The notes beneath the pieces are model-generated. The model worked only from the letters and a program-made list of their open reading frames with translations, did not search any database and was not told the origin of the DNA. A stretch of 64,000 bases of DNA from Streptomyces sp. Edi4 (GTDB lineage Bacteria; Actinomycetota; Actinomycetes; Streptomycetales; Streptomycetaceae), in the NCBI RefSeq assembly GCF_040253615.1, contig NZ_JBEJGY010000004.1, forward strand, positions 5,208,001 to 5,272,000, read 5' to 3'. The position numbers were made by a program, and so were the translations under genes. This document shows, one piece after another, positions 60,324 to 64,000 of this stretch; within the stretch, counting starts at the first letter, position 1; the number at the start of each line of letters is the position of its first letter.

Positions 60324-61135
60324 GCCAGACCGTCGACCGGGCGCTGAGCATCCTGCCGCTGCTCGCGCGGGGCCCCGCCGACCTCGGGCAGGTCGCCGAC
60401 CGGCTCGGGGTGCACAAGTCCACCGCGCTGCGGCTCCTGCGCACCCTGCACGAGCACGGGCTCGTCTACCGCCAGGAGGACCAGCGCTACCGGCTCGGCG
60501 CCCGGCTCTTCGCCCTCGCGCAGGAAGCCGTCGAGAACCTGGACGTGCGCGAGATCGCCCACCCCCACCTCGTCACGCTGAACGAGCGGATCGGCCACAC
60601 CGTCCACCTCGCCGTGTACGAGGATGGCGAAGTCCTCTACATCGACAAGGTCGAGAGCCGCTACCCGGTGCGGATGTACTCGCGCATCGGCAAGCCCGTC
60701 GCCATCACGGTGGCCGCCGTGGCCAAACTGCTCCTGGCCGACCTGCCGGAGGCCGAGCGCCGCGCCGTCGCGGACAAGCTCGACTACCCCTCGTACACGC
60801 CCCGTTCGACGCCCAACGCGGCCGCGTTCCTCAAGGAACTGGCGACGGTGCGCGAGCAGGGGTGGGCCACCGACCTCGGCGGCCACGAGGAGTCCATCAA
60901 CTGCGTCGGGGCGCCCATCCACGGCGCGGACGGTCGCGTCGTCGCCGCCATGTCGGTCTCCGCGCCCAACGTCGTGGTCACCGCCGAAGAACTCCTCGCC
61001 CTGCTCCCGCAGGTGCGCCGCACGGCGCAGGACATCAGCCGGGAGTACTCCGGCACCGGCACCGGCTCCGACGCCGAACCCGGTCCGAGCTCCGACCTCA
61101 GCTCTGCCCCCACCCCCAACACTCCATTCGTATAA
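60320..61135 (+). CDS. IclR-family regulator
   Basis: A 271-aa regulator. The helix-turn-helix is LGQVADRLGVHKSTALRLLR. The C-terminal effector domain has IGHTVHLAVYEDGEVLYIDK and GGHEESINCVGAPI. A Ser/Gly/Pro-rich tail of about 25 residues follows. It is coupled by ATGA to the kinase gene and probably controls both the kinase operon and the divergent deaminase gene through the nearby inverted repeat. Confidence 0.93.
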   Translation: MSQTVDRALSILPLLARGPADLGQVADRLGVHKSTALRLLRTLHEHGLVYRQEDQRYRLGARLFALAQEAVENLDVREIAHPHLVTLNERIGHTVHLAVYEDGEVLYIDKVESRYPVRMYSRIGKPVAITVAAVAKLLLADLPEAERRAVADKLDYPSYTPRSTPNAAAFLKELATVREQGWATDLGGHEESINCVGAPIHGADGRVVAAMSVSAPNVVVTAEELLALLPQVRRTAQDISREYSGTGTGSDAEPGPSSDLSSAPTPNTPFV

Positions 61136-61144
61136 GGAAGTTCG

Positions 61145-61558
61145 ATGACCGAGAAGACCGCGCTCACCCCGGCCACGCACACCACCCCGCCCGCCAGGTT
61201 CTCGCACGGCGTGAAGAAGGGGAACATCCTCCAGGTCGCGGGCCAGGTCGGTTTCCTTCCTGCGGCCGAGGGCCAGGCCCCGACCCCGGCCGGCCCCACC
61301 CTGCGCGAGCAGACCCTCCAGACCTTCGCCAATGTCAAGGCGATCCTGGAGGAGGGCGGCGCGAGCTGGGACGACGTGATGATGATGCGCGTCTACCTCA
61401 CCGACGTGGCCCACTTCGCCGAGATGAACGAGATCTACAACGACTACTTCGAGGAGCAGGGCCTCAAGGCCCCCGCCGCCGCTCGTACGACGGTGTACGT
61501 GGGCCTGCCGCCCGGCCTCCTCATCGAGATCGACGCCCTCGCGGTCCTGGACGCCTGA
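61145..61558 (+). CDS. RidA-family 2-iminopropanoate deaminase
   Basis: A 137-aa RidA/YjgF protein that hydrolyses reactive enamines or imines from PLP enzymes. The segments ILQVAGQVGFLP and ARTTVYVGLPPGLLIEIDAL carry the conserved Arg and Glu. It starts 10 bases after IclR. It fits the need to remove imines made by the deaminase-like enzyme across the divergent promoter. Confidence 0.92.
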   Translation: MTEKTALTPATHTTPPARFSHGVKKGNILQVAGQVGFLPAAEGQAPTPAGPTLREQTLQTFANVKAILEEGGASWDDVMMMRVYLTDVAHFAEMNEIYNDYFEEQGLKAPAAARTTVYVGLPPGLLIEIDALAVLDA

Positions 61559-61690
61559 TCCCCTCAACTCCCTTGCCGCACCTGGCCCCACCGCTCGACC
61601 CGCCGCACGGTGCGGCGCCCCGGACCGCCGGGGCGCCGTGCCGCGGTCCTCCCTGCCCGCAACGCCCCTGCTGCACAACGGAGTTGACCC

Positions 61691-63211
61691 ATGTCGTTCC
61701 CAGCTGTCGCGGCCGCCGCCCCACCCCCGCCCGTCCACACCGGTGGCATCCTGCCCCTGATCGGCGGCACCGCCGGTCTGCTGACCGTCGCCGTCCTCGG
61801 TATCGCGCTCCTCCTCTTCCTGATCATCAGAGTCAGACTCCAGCCCTTCGTGGCGCTGCTCGCGGTCTCCATAGCCGTCGGCCTGGGCGCGGGCCTTTCG
61901 GTCACCGAGCTGTTCGGCACGGTCCAGAAGTCCGCCGCCGTCTCCGTCGTCGAATCGGGCATGGGCGGCATCCTCGGACATGTGGCGATCATCATCGGGC
62001 TCGGCACGATGCTGGGCGCGATCCTCGAAGTCAGCGGCGGCGCTGAGGTGTTGAGCGGCCGGCTGCTCGGCCTGTTCGGGGAGAAGCGCGCCCCCCTCGC
62101 GATGGGGCTCACCGGCCTGATCTTCGGCATCCCGGTCTTCTTCGACGTCGGCATCTTCGTCCTCGCGCCGATCGTGTACGCGGCCGCGAAAATCCCCCAA
62201 GCGCCTCCGACAAGCTCCGGTGCCGTGGGGACCCCCACCGGCAGGTCGATCCTGCTGTACTGCATGCCGCTGCTCGCGGGTCTGTCCATGACCCACGCCT
62301 TCCTGCCGCCGCACCCGGGCCCGGTCGCCGCGGCCGGCCTGTTCCACGTCTCGCTCGGCTGGGTCATCCTGATGGGCGCCGTCGTCGGCGTCCCCGCCGT
62401 GCTCGCCGCCTGGGGGTACGCCGCCTGGATCGGCAGGCGCGTCTTCGTCGCGGTGCCCCAGGACATGGTCGAGGCCGCCGAGGAGGCGAAGGCCGCCGTC
62501 GCCGCCGAACAGGCGGCGTCCGGGGTCACCCCGCGGGAGGACCCGGTGCCGCTCGGCGCGGTCCTCGCCATCATCGGCACCCCGCTCGCCCTGATCCTGG
62601 CCGCCACCTTCTCCTCGGTCGCCCTCGACCCCTCCACGCTCCGCTCGGTCCTGGAGTTCTTCGGCCACCCGTTCGTGGCCCTGACCATCGCGCTGCTGCT
62701 CGCCTACTACCTGCTCGGCATCCGGCGCGGCTGGTCGCGCAGGTCCCTGGAGAGGGTGTCGACCTCGTCGCTCAAGCCGATCGGCAACATCCTGCTGGTG
62801 GTCGGCGCGGGCGGCGTCTTCGGCGCGGTCCTCAAGGCCTCCGGCATCGCGGACGCGCTCGCCACCACCTTCCACGACGTAGGCCTTCCGGTGATCCTGC
62901 TCGCCTGGCTGATCTCGGTCGTCCTGCGCGTGGCCCAGGGCTCGGCGACGGTCGCGATCGTCACCACGGCCGGCATCGTGGTCCCCCTGGTGGAGGGCTC
63001 GGGATACTCCCAGGCCCATCTGGCCCTGATCATCATGGCGATCTCGGCGGGCTCGATCTTCGCCTCGCACGTCAACGACGGCGGCTTCTGGATGGTGGCC
63101 AAGTACTTCGGCATCTCCGAACGCGACACCCTGAAGTCCTGGACGGTCCTGGAATCGGTTCTGTCGGTCGCGGGTTTCGCGGTGGCGGCGTTGCTCAGCC
63201 TGTTGATCTAG
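61691..63211 (+). CDS. GntP-family permease
   Basis: A 506-aa H+-coupled transporter with about 12 helices. GntP features include GGILGHVAIIIGLGTMLGAI, GLIFGIPVFFDVGIFVLAPI and FLPPHPGPVAAA. The C-terminal part has ASHVNDGGFWMV. GntP proteins carry gluconate, keto-acids, glycerate or D-serine, and here a D-amino acid or its keto-acid would fit. Residues at about 168-184 (KIPQAPPTSSGAVGTPTG) look like an insertion encoded by a dispersed palindromic element. Confidence 0.93.
   Translation: MSFPAVAAAAPPPPVHTGGILPLIGGTAGLLTVAVLGIALLLFLIIRVRLQPFVALLAVSIAVGLGAGLSVTELFGTVQKSAAVSVVESGMGGILGHVAIIIGLGTMLGAILEVSGGAEVLSGRLLGLFGEKRAPLAMGLTGLIFGIPVFFDVGIFVLAPIVYAAAKIPQAPPTSSGAVGTPTGRSILLYCMPLLAGLSMTHAFLPPHPGPVAAAGLFHVSLGWVILMGAVVGVPAVLAAWGYAAWIGRRVFVAVPQDMVEAAEEAKAAVAAEQAASGVTPREDPVPLGAVLAIIGTPLALILAATFSSVALDPSTLRSVLEFFGHPFVALTIALLLAYYLLGIRRGWSRRSLERVSTSSLKPIGNILLVVGAGGVFGAVLKASGIADALATTFHDVGLPVILLAWLISVVLRVAQGSATVAIVTTAGIVVPLVEGSGYSQAHLALIIMAISAGSIFASHVNDGGFWMVAKYFGISERDTLKSWTVLESVLSVAGFAVAALLSLLI
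62193..62238. repeat. Palindromic element inside the gntP-like gene
   Basis: The segment CCCCCAAGCGCCTCCGACAA followed by GCTCCGGTGCCGTGGGGACCCCCAC (in two pieces) has C- and G-run palindromes. It adds 15-18 in-frame residues, in the loop after the fourth or fifth helix. It resembles the intergenic palindromes at 52.86 and 57.59 kb. Confidence 0.55.
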
Positions 63212-63438
63212 CCGGGTGGCCGCCCGTACGCGGATGGGCCCAGGGCTCGTTCGGCATGCGCGAGGCTGGGGGCGGGGTGGGGCGTGGTCCGCTCCGGGAG
63301 GAGGCCAGCCGTGGCTTGCCGCGTCTTGGGCGGCACGTCTCGTGTCACCTCCGCGTGGCTGTCGGCCCGTTCGTCGGGGCTCCGGTTCTGGTGGCGCCCC
63401 GTCCGGGCTCTCCCCCTCAGGTACAGGGAAGTCGACCC

Positions 63439-63642
63439 ATGAAGCTTCGTCGCACAGCTGCCGCCCCCGGCATGGCGGCCGCCCTGGTCATCGCCGCGAA
63501 CCCCGCCGTCGCTGAGGCCACCGCGGCTGAGGCGCTGAAGGCTCAGAAGACGGCCGACGACGCGGCTGCCACCGCCCTCAAGGGCGCGGCCGCCGCAGCA
63601 GGTCGCAAGGTGCCCGCCGCCCCGGCTCTCCCGGCATCCTGA
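63439..63642 (+). CDS. Small secreted alanine-rich protein
   Basis: A 67-aa protein with a signal peptide (LRRTAAAPGMAAALVIAANP, cut after AVAEA) and a short Ala/Lys-rich mature part. AGGGAAG lies seven bases before the ATG. No family is recognised. It may be a shortened relative of Ala/Leu-repeat secreted proteins. Confidence 0.6.
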   Translation: MKLRRTAAAPGMAAALVIAANPAVAEATAAEALKAQKTADDAAATALKGAAAAAGRKVPAAPALPAS

Positions 63643-64000
63643 CGATTCCGACAGCCGCTCCCAGGCGCCGAGGGCACGATTTGCCCGACGCCCCATGAGC
63701 GCACCCCGCCGCGCGAATCCCCATGCGCCGCGGGGCGGTTGCGTGAGCACCATCAGGGGTGACCAATTGGCGTCTCCCTTTCTCGGCTTCTCGGCGCATA
63801 AAATCTTGGCGCCCAGCGGTCGACGGGCTTCCCCCATTCGAACACCGGGGCCTGAAAATGTCGAAAATTGCCACATGGGGCAACCCTGGTCCAAACGACA
63901 ATAGGGTGCCCGGTCGACGTAATGGGCGTGCCCGGTCCGGCTCCGCGAACTCCGGCGCTGCACCGGCGCACTCGCGGACCGGGGGCGCCGAGGGGCAGGA
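63643..64000. other. End of window without a supported gene
   Basis: 358 bases with no open frame that has coding bias or a binding site. G+C is lower around 63760-63900. It may hold a promoter for a gene beyond the window. Confidence 0.4.

Noticed and set aside
59771..63070. A 1099-codon minus-strand frame opposite the kinase, IclR, RidA and GntP genes
   Set aside because: Low-complexity Arg/Gly/Asp-rich product, antisense to four recognised proteins.

Overview
The window is chromosomal DNA from a Streptomyces or very close relative. It has very high G+C, strong G/C bias at third codon positions, GTG starts, GTGA and ATGA gene overlaps, mycothiol chemistry (mca), an Lsr2-type nucleoid protein, GTP-dependent PEP carboxykinase, paired XRE/DUF397 genes and many GC-rich intergenic repeats. 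No rRNA, tRNA, CRISPR array or intact insertion sequence was seen.

Layout. 1-9 kb is mostly core: birA, cya, an enoyl-CoA hydratase, a GAF-GGDEF protein, hutH, a short LAXTG surface protein and an L,D-transpeptidase lipoprotein. 8.9-12 kb holds an MmyB-type regulator divergent from an alcohol dehydrogenase, then an aldo/keto reductase. 12.1-20.4 kb is the most interesting stretch and looks like a compact RiPP biosynthetic cluster. A 26-codon acidic precursor-like peptide is followed by an HExxH-type peptide modification enzyme, a YcaO protein coupled to it by a GTGA overlap, a SAM methyltransferase, a cytochrome P450, a GT4 glycosyltransferase and an NAD-sugar epimerase. A 3Fe-4S ferredoxin and a PAPS sulfotransferase lie on the opposite strand. 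The expected product is a very small peptide, backbone-modified by YcaO, oxidised, methylated, and possibly glycosylated and sulfated. No transporter, protease or dedicated regulator is visible in it.

20.6-28.7 kb is core again: msrA, a TM/repeat protein, metB, a sigma-like gene with a small membrane protein, a MarR regulator, threonine ammonia-lyase and a DrrAB-type exporter. 28.8-32.8 kb is accessory. It carries DUF6087, an isoaspartate-type methyltransferase of the graspetide type with only a C-terminal scrap of its ATP-grasp ligase, an XRE/DUF397 pair, two small coupled genes and an Lsr2 paralogue with a probably leaderless transcript. 33-35.4 kb is the greA / DUF4307 / mca block, flanked by two similar ~78-bp terminator-containing repeats. 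A 1092-residue STAND/TPR protein and a peroxiredoxin follow.

39.9-43.4 kb is a second accessory island with lower coding quality: a PIN toxin with its antitoxin, a frameshifted helicase remnant, a DGQHR/ParB-like protein and a small membrane protein. 43.4-55.8 kb holds a DUF255 protein, fabV with a TetR gene, a hemolysin-III homologue, pckG, an SCO4983-type gene, an aminotransferase, a large repeat field, a membrane protein and a secreted GH5 enzyme. 55.7-63.2 kb is a D-amino-acid module: N-acyl-D-amino-acid deacylase, a D-amino-acid deaminase-like PLP enzyme, a PfkB sugar/keto-acid kinase, an IclR regulator, RidA and a GntP-family permease.

Several start codons were moved from the longest open frame to the one with a good ribosome binding site; each entry says so. 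Functions rest on motifs and family recall, not on database searches.
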